The translations under genes and the position numbers were made by a program. Under the pieces are notes generated by a model, which saw only the letters and a program-made list of their open reading frames with translations, was not told where the DNA came from and searched no databases. This document shows positions 52,301 to 59,753 of a stretch of 64,000 nucleotides of DNA, in pieces (position 1 is the first letter of the stretch; the number at the start of each line of letters is the position of its first letter). This stretch comes from Actinoplanes sp. L3-i22 (GTDB lineage: Bacteria; Actinomycetota; Actinomycetes; Mycobacteriales; Micromonosporaceae). The DNA lies in the NCBI RefSeq assembly GCF_019704555.1, contig NZ_AP024745.1, positions 8,316,501 to 8,380,500 of the forward strand, read 5' to 3'.

Positions 52301-55300
52301 CCGGTCCGGCCGGGCACCACGGTCGCCGGGGTGCTGCTCACCGAGACGGTCCGGTCGAACGGCACCTTGAGCGTGAGGTCCGGGATCGCCTGGTCGTTCG
52401 GGCCGGTGCAGCCGGCCAGCCCGTCCAGGTCCAGGCAGCCGCCGGTGACCGGGCGGAACGGGTCGGCGCCGGCCGGCACGTTGACCGGGAAGGCCAGCGC
52501 GCCGGTGCCGGCCAGCGCGGCCAGCGGCAGGCTGCAGGTGGCCACGGTGTTCGCGACGTTCGCGGTGCAGGTGGCCGGCAGGGTGCCGAACGTGGTGCCG
52601 GTCGGCGCGCTGACCGTGAACACGGCCGGGGCGGCGGCGGACGGGCCGCTGTTGGTGACCGTCACGGTCACCGTCATCTGGCCGGGCACGACCAGGGTGC
52701 CGGCGGCCGGGGAGACCGTGGCCGGGGTCGCGGTGAGCGTGCTGACCGGCGCGCCGACCACGGCGACCGTGCCGTTCGCGGTGGCCCGGCCGGTCTCGCC
52801 GACCGCGGCCGCCTGGATGCCGGTGGCCGTCCATGTCCCGGCCACCCCGGTCGGCGCCGACACCACGTGCAGCGTGATCGTGCCCGGGGTGTTCGCGGTC
52901 AGCGCGATGCCGCTGCAGGTGACGGTCGCGGTGCCGACGCCGGCGCAGGTGCCGCCGGAGACGGTCGCGGTGGTGATCGACGTGCCGGTGGGCGCGGTGC
53001 CGAGCGGGATCGTGACGGACAGGCCGCTCTCCCCGGTCTTCGAGGTGAGCGTGATCGTGGTGTCGTCGGCGCGGCCGGGCACGGTCTGGGCCGCCGTGGT
53101 GGCGATGGTCAGGCGCTGCTGCAGCGGCGTGCCGATGACGATGGCCGGGATCGCGGCGTCGGCGGAGGTGCAGGTGGTGCTGCCGTTCAGGTCGACGCAG
53201 CCGCCGACGATCGACTTGCCGGGGACCACGTTCGTACCGACCTGCAGCGGCAGGCTGATCGCCAGCGGCCCGGCGCCGGCGGCCAGGGTGATCCGGCAGG
53301 TGGCCCGGGCCCCGTCCGGGCTGACCGTGCAGATCGTGCCGGCCGCGAGGGCGGTCAGGTCGCCGAAGGTGGTGCCGGCCGGGGCGTACACGGTGACCGG
53401 GGTGCCGACCGCGTCGGACGGGCCGGCGTTGGTCAGGCCCAGGTTCAGCATCAGGGCGCCGCCGGGCATCGCCTGCGGCGCGCTCAGGGCGACGGTGGCG
53501 CCGAGGACCGGCTGGGCGGCGGCGACCCGGGCCAGCTCGACGGTCGCGGTCAGCGACTGGGGCGTGGCGGTCGAGACCTGGACGGCCGGGGACCAGCTGC
53601 CGCCCGGGGTGGCCGCGGCCGGCGCGGCGACCGTCACCCGGATCGTCGCGGTGTCGCCCAGGTGGGCAGCCAGGCCGGTGCAGTCGTACCGCCCGGTGGC
53701 CGGCACGCAGGTGGCGTTCGCCGAGGTGACGTTCGAGACCGAGAGCTGGCCGCTCGGCAGGGCGCCGGTCGGGATGCTCACGGTGACCCCGGAGAGATCG
53801 TTGTGGGTCGCGGTGATCTTCAGGGTCGCGGTCGACGACTGCCCGGGTACGACGTCCGCCCGGTCCGCCGCCACGGACACCTGCGAGCTGAACGGCACGC
53901 GCAGGCCGAACGCCGGGACGGCCTGGTCCGGGGAGCCGCCGCAGCCGGGGATCCCGTCCACGTCCACGCACCCGCCGGTGACCGGCTGATCCGGGTCGGC
54001 GTTCGCGGCGATCCGCAGCGGCACGGTGAGCGTGCCGGTCGCGTTGCCCGGGGCCTGGCCGTTCAGGGTGGTCGTGCAGACCAGCAGCTTTGCCCCGCTG
54101 AGTTGGCAGATGCCCGGCGGGGTGCCCTCGAACGTGGTGCCGGCCGGCGCGACCACGTTGAAGGTGGCCGCCGGCGCGTTCGACGGGCCGCTGTTGGTGA
54201 CGCCGAACGTCATCGAGGTGAGGTCGCCCGGCTCGGCGCTGCCGTCGGCCGGGGCGGTGGCCGACGCGGTCAGGGCGTACGACACGTTCCCGGTGCCGGC
54301 CAGCGCGCCGGACGCCGCCGCGGTCTCGTTGCCGGCGGTGATCGTCGCGCCGGTCACCGGCCACACCTTCGGCGGCAGCACCCCGGCGGCCACGGTGACC
54401 GGCACCGAGATGTCCTTGGCCACGTTCGCGGTCAGCGCGATGCCGGTGCAGTCGATCGAGCTCGCGCCGGTGACGCAGCTGCCCGGCCCGGGCACGGCCG
54501 GCGTGCCCAGCGTGAAGCCGGCGGGCAGCTGGCCGGTCGGGATGCTGATCGCGACGCCGGTCTCGTTCTGGGTGGACTTCAGGCTCAGCTTGCCGGTGCC
54601 GGACGCGCCCGGGGTGATGGTGGCCGGGATGAACGTCGCGGCCAGCCGGGCGGACAGCGCGCTGCGCAGCACGATCGTGGGCAGGGCCGGGTCGTTCGGG
54701 CCGGCGCAGGAGGTGTCGTTGTCCAGGCTCAGGCAGCCGCCGGTCAGCGGGGTGGCCGGGTTGGCCAGCGCCGAGACGGACAGCGGCAGGGTGAGCGACA
54801 GCCCGGCGCCGCCGGCCGGCACGTCCGCGGTGCAGCCGAGCTGGTCCGGGTGCAGGTTCACGGCGGCGCAGAGCTGGCCGGTCGGGGTGCCGGTGATCGA
54901 GCCGAACGTGGTGTTCGGCGGGGCGATCACCGTGAACGTGTCCTGCCGGGCGTCGGACGGGCCCTGGTTGTAGACGTTCGCGGTGATCGTCGTGCTCTGG
55001 CCGGGGCTGACCGTGCCGTCGGCCGGGCCGGTCGCGGTGACCCCCAGCGTGTGCCGCGGGGCGAGGGTGACCAGGGTGCCGCTCGTGGTGGCGGACGAGT
55101 TCCCGGAGGCGGCGGTGATCGGGGTGCCGGCCGCCACGGTCCACGGCGCGGTGATCGACGGGCCGACCGTGACCGGCAGCGACACGGTGATCGTCCGGCC
55201 GGCCGCGATGCTGACGTTCTGGCAGGTGATCGTGGTCGCGCCGGCGACACAGGTGCCGCCGCCGGTGGTGCTCACCGGGCCCAGGGCGTACCCGGTGGGC

Positions 55301-56949
55301 GGCGCCGGGACGGTGATCGTGGTGCCGGCGGCGACCGCCGCGCCCGCGTTGGTGACCTGGACCGTGGCGGTCGCCTGGGCGCCACCGGGGATCGCGGTGG
55401 CCGGGGTGATCGCCAGGCCGCCGGCCAGGTTGACGTCCGGGCTGCCGATGGTGAGCAGGCGCCCCTGGCCGGTGACCGGGGTGCCGTTCAGCGGCGCGGT
55501 GATCCCGGCCAGGTCCCAGTTGGTGCCGACCGGGGTGTTCGCGGTCGCCGACGTACGGACGTTCACCGTCACGTTGTCACCCCCCGGCACGGTCACCGGG
55601 TCGCAGACGATGTTCGACGCGTCGACCGTGCACGGGTTGCCGCCCACGTCCGCGGAGTCCACCGTCACGCCGGCCGGCCGGTTCCCGATCGGGATCGTGA
55701 TCCGCGCGCTCGCGTCGGACGGCCCGTCGTTGGTGATCCGCACCCCGCCGGTCGCGGTCTTGCCGGCCGGCAGGGTCACCTGGTTCACCGTGACCGAGCC
55801 GCTGCCGGTGCTCCGCCCCACCGCGTCGACCAGCGCCGGCGTCGTCGCGTTCGAGATGGTCATCTTGGCCGACGGCGACGCGGCGATCGGAATGCTGGTC
55901 GCGGTGATGTCGCCGGCGGCCGGCTTCCAGTCGGTGGTGTTGCTCGCCGCGGACGCCTTCAGCTTCACCGGCAGCGAGACCTTCACGCTGCCGTTGCCGG
56001 GGATCGTCACGCCGCTGCAGACCACGTTGCTGGAGTCGGTGGTGCAGGTGCCGCCGCCGGTGACGGTGGGCTGGTCCAGGACGTACTGCGAGCCGGGCAG
56101 CGGGATCTTGACAGTGGTGCCCGGGGCGGCCGCGTCGCCGGTGTTGGTGACCGTGACGGCCGGCGTGCCGGACTGCCCCGGGGCGAGTTGCACCTGGTCG
56201 ACGGCGATCGTGCCGAGCTTGATGGTGCCGGAGCAGACCGACTCGGCGACCACGATGCTGCCGTTGGCGATCACCGCGAGGCCGCCGTTGAGCAGGCTCA
56301 CGTCGATCGCCCGGAGCGTGTAGTCGAACTGGCCGGTGCCGGTGTTCCAGACCGCGGTGCGCTTGTCGATGGTCACGCTCGCCACCTGCGGGATGTTCAG
56401 CCCCAGGTTGATGTCCGGGTTGGCGATCGACTGGCCGCCGACCTTCAGGTTCGCGACGTTGACGGTGGTGGAGATGCCGGTCGCGTTGATGATGCAGGTG
56501 GTGGAGACGGCGTCGGCGCCGACGCCGTTCGCGCCGAGCAGGCTCAGGCCGGCGACGCTCGAGTTCGCCCGGCCGCCGCCGCTCGCCGCCGGGCCGGCCA
56601 TCGAGGTGATCGCGCCGGTGGTCGCGATCGAGGCGAGGCCCAGACCGACGTTGACGCTGGCCACCGTCTGGCTGGCGGTGGTGTTGCTGCCGTCGGACCA
56701 GGCCTGGGCGGAGGTCGGCCGGCTGAGGGTGAGCGGCGGTAGCAGCAGGTTGCTCAGCGCACTCACGCTGACGCGCAGCGCCTGCGCGGAGGTGGACAGA
56801 CTGCCCGCGGCGGAGGCCGAGAACGGGTGGGCGCCGAGCGTGAAGGCCAGGACCACCACCACGATCAGGGCGAAGACTCGTTTACCCAGCACGGGCTGCA
56901 CAGGAACCACGGAGCCATCTTCAGCGCCCGGGCAGTGAAAAACCTTCAC
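46348..56949 (-). CDS. Giant modular surface protein with DUF11-type repeats
   Basis: A 3,533-residue secreted protein. Signal segment KRVFALIVVVVLAFTLGAHP with cleavage near SASAAG (about residue 48). Residues 50-240 form a non-repeated beta domain resembling choice-of-anchor P proteins. Then follow about eleven modules of roughly 300 residues, each with DUF11/CARDB-like Ig folds (VTVTNTGPS-type strands, APAGTTFG) and a disulfide/acid signature GGC(V/L)D.D....C, such as GGCVDLDGNGRCDPADPSL. The C-terminus has DDDGDSGTMPVTGVQ, a hydrophobic stretch and a long basic tail, like a sortase LPxTG signal with Met for Leu. The first start is a GTG at 56949; GTGs nearer the signal are possible. Likely wall-anchored stalk or adhesin. 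Confidence 0.88.
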   Translation of the reverse strand: MKVFHCPGAEDGSVVPVQPVLGKRVFALIVVVVLAFTLGAHPFSASAAGSLSTSAQALRVSVSALSNLLLPPLTLSRPTSAQAWSDGSNTTASQTVASVNVGLGLASIATTGAITSMAGPAASGGGRANSSVAGLSLLGANGVGADAVSTTCIINATGISTTVNVANLKVGGQSIANPDINLGLNIPQVASVTIDKRTAVWNTGTGQFDYTLRAIDVSLLNGGLAVIANGSIVVAESVCSGTIKLGTIAVDQVQLAPGQSGTPAVTVTNTGDAAAPGTTVKIPLPGSQYVLDQPTVTGGGTCTTDSSNVVCSGVTIPGNGSVKVSLPVKLKASAASNTTDWKPAAGDITATSIPIAASPSAKMTISNATTPALVDAVGRSTGSGSVTVNQVTLPAGKTATGGVRITNDGPSDASARITIPIGNRPAGVTVDSADVGGNPCTVDASNIVCDPVTVPGGDNVTVNVRTSATANTPVGTNWDLAGITAPLNGTPVTGQGRLLTIGSPDVNLAGGLAITPATAIPGGAQATATVQVTNAGAAVAAGTTITVPAPPTGYALGPVSTTGGGTCVAGATTITCQNVSIAAGRTITVSLPVTVGPSITAPWTVAAGTPITAASGNSSATTSGTLVTLAPRHTLGVTATGPADGTVSPGQSTTITANVYNQGPSDARQDTFTVIAPPNTTFGSITGTPTGQLCAAVNLHPDQLGCTADVPAGGAGLSLTLPLSVSALANPATPLTGGCLSLDNDTSCAGPNDPALPTIVLRSALSARLAATFIPATITPGASGTGKLSLKSTQNETGVAISIPTGQLPAGFTLGTPAVPGPGSCVTGASSIDCTGIALTANVAKDISVPVTVAAGVLPPKVWPVTGATITAGNETAAASGALAGTGNVSYALTASATAPADGSAEPGDLTSMTFGVTNSGPSNAPAATFNVVAPAGTTFEGTPPGICQLSGAKLLVCTTTLNGQAPGNATGTLTVPLRIAANADPDQPVTGGCVDVDGIPGCGGSPDQAVPAFGLRVPFSSQVSVAADRADVVPGQSSTATLKITATHNDLSGVTVSIPTGALPSGQLSVSNVTSANATCVPATGRYDCTGLAAHLGDTATIRVTVAAPAAATPGGSWSPAVQVSTATPQSLTATVELARVAAAQPVLGATVALSAPQAMPGGALMLNLGLTNAGPSDAVGTPVTVYAPAGTTFGDLTALAAGTICTVSPDGARATCRITLAAGAGPLAISLPLQVGTNVVPGKSIVGGCVDLNGSTTCTSADAAIPAIVIGTPLQQRLTIATTAAQTVPGRADDTTITLTSKTGESGLSVTIPLGTAPTGTSITTATVSGGTCAGVGTATVTCSGIALTANTPGTITLHVVSAPTGVAGTWTATGIQAAAVGETGRATANGTVAVVGAPVSTLTATPATVSPAAGTLVVPGQMTVTVTVTNSGPSAAAPAVFTVSAPTGTTFGTLPATCTANVANTVATCSLPLAALAGTGALAFPVNVPAGADPFRPVTGGCLDLDGLAGCTGPNDQAIPDLTLKVPFDRTVSVSSTPATVVPGRTGAATLTLTAENGALSGLTVLVPQPSPANGITVTSVSAAGATCNPAGPAFQCTAVAVGATTSTPVTVNLSAAAVATPGTVWSPAGIVVGQGSDSLTVTRKLATVGPADVVLGASVAPIGSIEPGKGGTATVTVTNSGTSNATAVTYQVVPPAGATLGPVAGCVAVPGTNRLTCTVATLIAGGSSAVAIPVTVDASAGPGTTLTGGCVDLDNDGGCRIPPDVALGSILVATPFSRQISVGVVPAAVVPSGTGTAQIQVTSSLPQGSPLTVTVPVGNLPGGWSITGPALDAGHSGSCTGPTGGVVTCTVPFAAAGTATVSLPVTLTAGAAASEVWTVTGIQVKNSANEVVSGGGVGGVAGTLPYVLGATVAPPNADTVLPGGTATVTATVTNTGGGAATAIPVTVIAPTGTTFAGTGLPAGCTPQSATTLSCLITLAGGAHTDLALPVVVPNPPPATTVTGGCVDLDGNGRCDPADPSLTGAAGLVLRTPLTGVLTATSTPTTVTPGRTGTATVTLSATAVRDDLTLTIGAAGRPTGLSITAATVAGTPCTISGDVVTCADVDIANGGTAPVSLTVAADPFANPGDAWIPAIALKQGTSDTATLAEQIATVGAADNGTGMTVTVGVPANGALLPGGSNVLRVTMTNPGPSAKLNAKVAFRAPDGTTFGTLDTPASDYCVRASATLVTCAVDLGVESRQFRLPIDVPVTATPGDTISSGGCVDLGSDGVCGSGDATIAAFTLGKPFSAQAVLSLTPATIVPGTTGTSQVRLTADRSLTGLTATVPLDLPPGLTLVGAAGPVGSSCTLTGTIVCTGVSASTGAADLIGVTLRAAPGMTAGTTWTPGQPIVLTNSTGATSQVSGVLARTGAPSSAVTFAVLVPATVAPGSDAPVTVTLANPGPSNATDVVYRVKAPAGATFGTPLTGPALTACATVGDDQLDCKVTLAAGAAPAQWTLPVRIPANADPDTDLIGGCVDTNHDNSCTGADTPLPAIHLTPTLNSTTVPITATSVEIVPGRTGTLTVTVNATRARTGLTVSIPLGGLPAGMTISQAQVAGGQCAVLTAEVNCTGVDVAANGARAITLNAAVHDGAHPGDTWSPTVLVTLGNQATDRTVQVAGVGAPDTVLSVGVEPPATGTLAPGDSGTMTATVTNTGSSVARNVRYTFRAPAGVTFGTPTGTLAAKCTLGPAGATMTCVTDVNGNARTQLALPITVSAGADVHTPLSGGCVDTDTSGTCTAADVPIGPIQLALPLAERVTVSTTAATVVPGGSGAAVVHLNALGPVANATVTVPLSSLPSGVVVGTVTGPGGAACTASATDLVCGPVSLVTGDNTVTLPLQVSGTAGAGDTWTAAGITVTAGGETATGGGPLLTVGAATARVTWDVTTPGGGTVKPGAIRTVTMTATNHGPAGAHHGTATLVAHPHTTVGDLSGTVARDCRVTGDTVLTCTYDLDAAESVTWTVPLIVDGDVEEGATLDGGCVSPDGDATCGSGDVMLDEWTVDQPLRDNGTIALAGAIVPAGESGTATVTIRTTTAFDDLTLTVPLDDLPDEIEVTGATLGGTTCPVGDAIVCDGITLAAGTPRALELAVTVDATATRSTVWRATGITLADPADAADAITASGQLVATVATGSVVSVATGAWSVTEPARTQTTVVPVTLHNAGPDKADPYRFTVVLPADTGRGRLPAGCTAGASARVVTCAVTIAAGATTKLLFPAVVDAGATPGATLTGGCLHQAVSAALSCDGDTDLTLPDLTVGRWDVDLDVQYRGGTVTTKPGAGPVIRLPYRNRGTETADNVRFTVVPPAGITVSKAEIEVAAVGSEVSTTVQATTVEAICVPATDVAANAVICDAPDSVANSGNDLLVSLAVGSGARNGTRSMQVTISTTDQDGYVDDNTVAVPLRITGGTSGGDDDGDSGTMPVTGVQITGMVLLSSVMIGTGATLVVLTRNGLPLGAPGAVVRREPIRLNADLTAELPVRRAGRWGRFRRGR

Positions 56950-57019
56950 TTCCAGGATGTTCGGACGAATCTGTTCCGTACAGCCTGAGCTGCGGAAACT
57001 TGCCCGGGGACAAGCTTGC

Positions 57020-57550
57020 TCAGGGGCAAGGGTTCGACGACTGTCGGGCTATCGCCACGGTGATGCCATCGATGATCGTCTTGGGCAGCACGAGCACGGC
57101 CCCGCCCCCGGCAGCAAGCAACGCGGCCGCCTCAGCCACACTCGGCGTCCCGACCGCAGCCGCGACCCGCCCACTCAAGGCCGCCGCCACCCGCCCGCTC
57201 GCGGTCGCCGCCACCGGCCCGCTCGCGGCCACCACCGCCGGCTCGCCCGAGGCCGCCACCGGCCGCCCGCTCGCCGCCGCCCGCTCGCCCGCGGCCGCCG
57301 CCCGCTCGCCCGCGGCCGCCGCCGGCTCGCTCGCGGCCGCCGCCAGCTCCGCCGCGGTGAAGGCGGTCAGGCGCCAGCCCGCGGCCCGTGCGAACGCCCG
57401 CACCCCGGGCTCGGCGGCCCGCCGGTCCAGAGTGGCCAGCACGCCCACCTCGGCCCGGTCCACACCCGCCGCGGCCAGCGCCGCCGCGACCCCGGCCGCG
57501 AACACCGCCGGGCCGGTCCCGGCCCGCGCGCCGACCCCGACGACGATCAC
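57020..57550 (-). CDS. cobE: CobE/CbiG C-terminal domain protein with Ala-rich insertion
   Basis: A 176-residue protein of the CobE/GbiG C-terminal family in cobalamin synthesis: VIVVGVGARAGTGPAVFAAG, VGVLATLDRRAAEPGVRAFA, then AAVGTPSVAEAAALLAAGGG and TVAIARQS at the end. Relatives have only a short loop before VGTPSVAEAAAL. Here there are about 60 residues of repeats such as AAAAGERAAA, ASGRPVAASGEP and ASGRVAAALSGR. The GTG at 57550 overlaps the cobB TGA as GTGA. It is the last gene of the cobalamin operon. Function in the pathway (C-ring step) is by family. Confidence 0.85.
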   Translation of the reverse strand: MIVVGVGARAGTGPAVFAAGVAAALAAAGVDRAEVGVLATLDRRAAEPGVRAFARAAGWRLTAFTAAELAAAASEPAAAAGERAAAAGERAAASGRPVAASGEPAVVAASGPVAATASGRVAAALSGRVAAAVGTPSVAEAAALLAAGGGAVLVLPKTIIDGITVAIARQSSNPCP

Positions 57551-58902
57551 CCCGCGGCCGTACCCACCAGCCGCGCCGCCAGTCCACGATGGCCGGCCCA
57601 GTGCAGGTGCAGGTAGGACGCATGCACGGTCGCCGACGCGAAGCCCTCCGGATCCCCGCCCCGCCACGCCCAGGCCGCCCCGGACGCCGGCGACAGCAGC
57701 ACCCCGGACCGCGGATGCACCGTCGTCCGGTGGAACTCGTGCCCGGTGACCCTGGTCCCGGCCGGCGCGAGCGGGCTGTCCGACAGCGCGACCGCGTCCC
57801 GGTAGCCGAGGGTCAGCGTCGGGGTCATCGCCGCCTCGGCGTCCAGCACGCCGCACATCGGCGCGCCGTCCAGGCTCCGGCTCAGCCACAGCAGCCCGGC
57901 GCACTCGGCCGCGATCGGGAAGCCGGCCGCGGCCAGCTCCCGCACCGACTTGCGCAGCGGCTCGTTCGCGGACAGCTCGGCCGCGTACACCTCGGGGAAT
58001 CCGCCGCCGACGACCAGCGCGCGGGTGCCCGCCGGCAGCGACTCGTCGCGCAGCGGGTCGACGGTGACCACCTCGGCGCCGGCCCCGGCGAGCAGCTCGG
58101 CGGTCTCCGCGTACGCGAAGGAGAACGCCGGACCGCCGGCCAGCGCGACCCGCGGGCGGCCCGGCACCGGGGCCTCCGCCTCGGGGCTCCACGGCGTGGC
58201 CGGCAGCGCCGGGGCCGACCGTGCGACCGCGGCCACCGCGTCCAGGTCGACCGAGGCGGCGATCAGGGTGGCGAGCGCGTCCACCGAGGCCAGTGCCTCG
58301 GCCCGGCGCTCGGCCGCGGGCACCAGCCCGAGGTGCCGGCTCGGCGCGGCGACCGCGTCGGCCCGGCGCAGCGCGCCCAGCACCGGGGTGCCGACCTCCT
58401 CGCAGGCGTCGCGCAGGATCTGCTCGTGCCGGTCCGAGCCGACCCGGTTCAGGATCACCCCGGCCAGCCGGACGGTGCCGAAGCTGCGGAAGCCGTGCAC
58501 CAGGGCGGCCACCGAACGGCCCTGCGCGGCGGCGTCGACGACCAGGATCACCGGGGCCCGCAGCAGCTCGGCGACCTGCGCGGTGGAGCCGGTCTCGCCG
58601 GCCCCGGTCCGCCCGTCGTAGAGGCCCATCACGCCCTCGACGACGGCCAGCTCGGCGCCCTGCGAGCCGTGCGCGAACAGCGGGCCGATCAGCTCCTCGC
58701 CGACCAGGACCGGGTCCAGGTTGCGGCCCGGCCGGCCGGCCGCGAGCGCGTGGTAGCCGGGGTCGATGTAGTCCGGCCCGACCTTGAACGGCGCCACCGG
58801 CACGCCGCGGCGGGCGAACGCGGCGAGCAGCCCGGTGGCCACCGTGGTCTTGCCGTGCCCGGAGGCGGGCGCCGCGATCACCACCCGCGGGATCGTCACC
58901 AT
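57547..58902 (-). CDS. cobB: Cobyrinate a,c-diamide synthase
   Basis: A 451-residue glutamine-dependent amidotransferase that amidates the a and c side chains of (hydrogeno)cobyrinic acid. The N-terminal ATPase has VVIAAPASGHGKTTVATGLL (P-loop) and FKVGPDYIDPGYHALAAGRP. The C-terminal class I-type glutaminase has the nucleophile region IAAECAGLLWLSRSL (Cys) and a C-terminal His in GHEFHRTTVHPRSG. The ATG at 58902 overlaps the cobO stop. The adjacent GTG could also start it. It is coupled to cobE downstream. Confidence 0.95.
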   Translation of the reverse strand: MVTIPRVVIAAPASGHGKTTVATGLLAAFARRGVPVAPFKVGPDYIDPGYHALAAGRPGRNLDPVLVGEELIGPLFAHGSQGAELAVVEGVMGLYDGRTGAGETGSTAQVAELLRAPVILVVDAAAQGRSVAALVHGFRSFGTVRLAGVILNRVGSDRHEQILRDACEEVGTPVLGALRRADAVAAPSRHLGLVPAAERRAEALASVDALATLIAASVDLDAVAAVARSAPALPATPWSPEAEAPVPGRPRVALAGGPAFSFAYAETAELLAGAGAEVVTVDPLRDESLPAGTRALVVGGGFPEVYAAELSANEPLRKSVRELAAAGFPIAAECAGLLWLSRSLDGAPMCGVLDAEAAMTPTLTLGYRDAVALSDSPLAPAGTRVTGHEFHRTTVHPRSGVLLSPASGAAWAWRGGDPEGFASATVHASYLHLHWAGHRGLAARLVGTAAG

Positions 58903-59495
58903 TCGATGCCCTGCTGTCCCTTGCGGCCGGCGTCCATCGGGTGCTTGATCTTGGTCATCTCGGTGACCAGGTCGGCGGCCTCGATCAGGTCCGGGTGCGC
59001 ATCCCGCCCGGTGATCACCACGTGCTGGGTGCCGGGCCGGTTGGTCAGCACCTCGATCACCTCGGCGACGTCCACCCAGCCCCACTTCATCGGGTAGGTG
59101 AACTCGTCCAGCACGTAGAACCGGTGGGTCTCGGCGGCCAGGTCCCGCTTGATCTGCGCCCAGCCCTCGGCGGCCTCGGCGGCGTGATCCCTTTCGGTCC
59201 CGGCGCGCTGGATCCAGGACCAGCCCTCACCCATCTTGTGCCAGGTGACCGGGGTGCCGTTGACGCCGTCGAGCGCCTTCAGCGCGGTCTCCTCGCCGAC
59301 CTTCCACTTCTGCGACTTGACGAACTGGAACACCCCGATCGGCCAGCCCGCGCTCCACGCCCGCAGCGCCATCCCGAACGCGGCCGTCGACTTTCCCTTG
59401 CCCGGCCCGGTGTGCACGGCGAACACCGCCTGCCGCCGGCGCTGCCGCGTCGTCAGCCCGTCGTCGGGCACGGTCGTCACTTTCCCCTGCGGCAT
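58896..59495 (-). CDS. cobO: Corrinoid adenosyltransferase (CobO/BtuR type)
   Basis: A 199-residue enzyme that transfers the 5'-deoxyadenosyl group from ATP to cob(I)alamin precursors. Inverted P-loop region VHTGPGKGKSTAAFGMALRA, FQFVKSQKWKVGEETAL, Walker-B-like FYVLDEFTYPMKWGW, and HVVITGRDAHPDLIEAADLV. It ends MDAGRKGQQGIEW, the standard CobO tail. The stop overlaps the cobB start. The gap of 258 bp to the chelatase upstream holds no gene. Confidence 0.96.
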   Translation of the reverse strand: MPQGKVTTVPDDGLTTRQRRRQAVFAVHTGPGKGKSTAAFGMALRAWSAGWPIGVFQFVKSQKWKVGEETALKALDGVNGTPVTWHKMGEGWSWIQRAGTERDHAAEAAEGWAQIKRDLAAETHRFYVLDEFTYPMKWGWVDVAEVIEVLTNRPGTQHVVITGRDAHPDLIEAADLVTEMTKIKHPMDAGRKGQQGIEW

Positions 59496-59753
59496 CGAAA
59501 AACCCTTTCCCGTACGGCGGTGGCCGCCGCCCCGGCTGCTGCTTCAGCGCGGTGGCGGCGCTGTCCCGCGTGCCCCGGCGTCCGCTGATCGGTCGCGGTC
59601 AGCTTCCACCAAAAACCTCAATTCACCGGTACGTCGTGACCATCGCCCGCGCCACACCGCCCGGCCCGCTGTTCCCTTCCGTCCCCGGCCTCGGTGACCA
59701 CCTTCGGGTCGGCCCCAGGGGCAGAGTCAAGCGGCGATCACGAATTTCCGCGG

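Noticed and set aside
46345..56742. A 3,465-codon open frame on the plus strand opposite the giant surface-protein gene
   Set aside because: It mirrors the GC-biased third positions of the minus-strand gene. Its translation is Arg/Gly/Asp/Ala strings with no domain, while the minus strand gives a signal peptide, ordered modules and an anchor.
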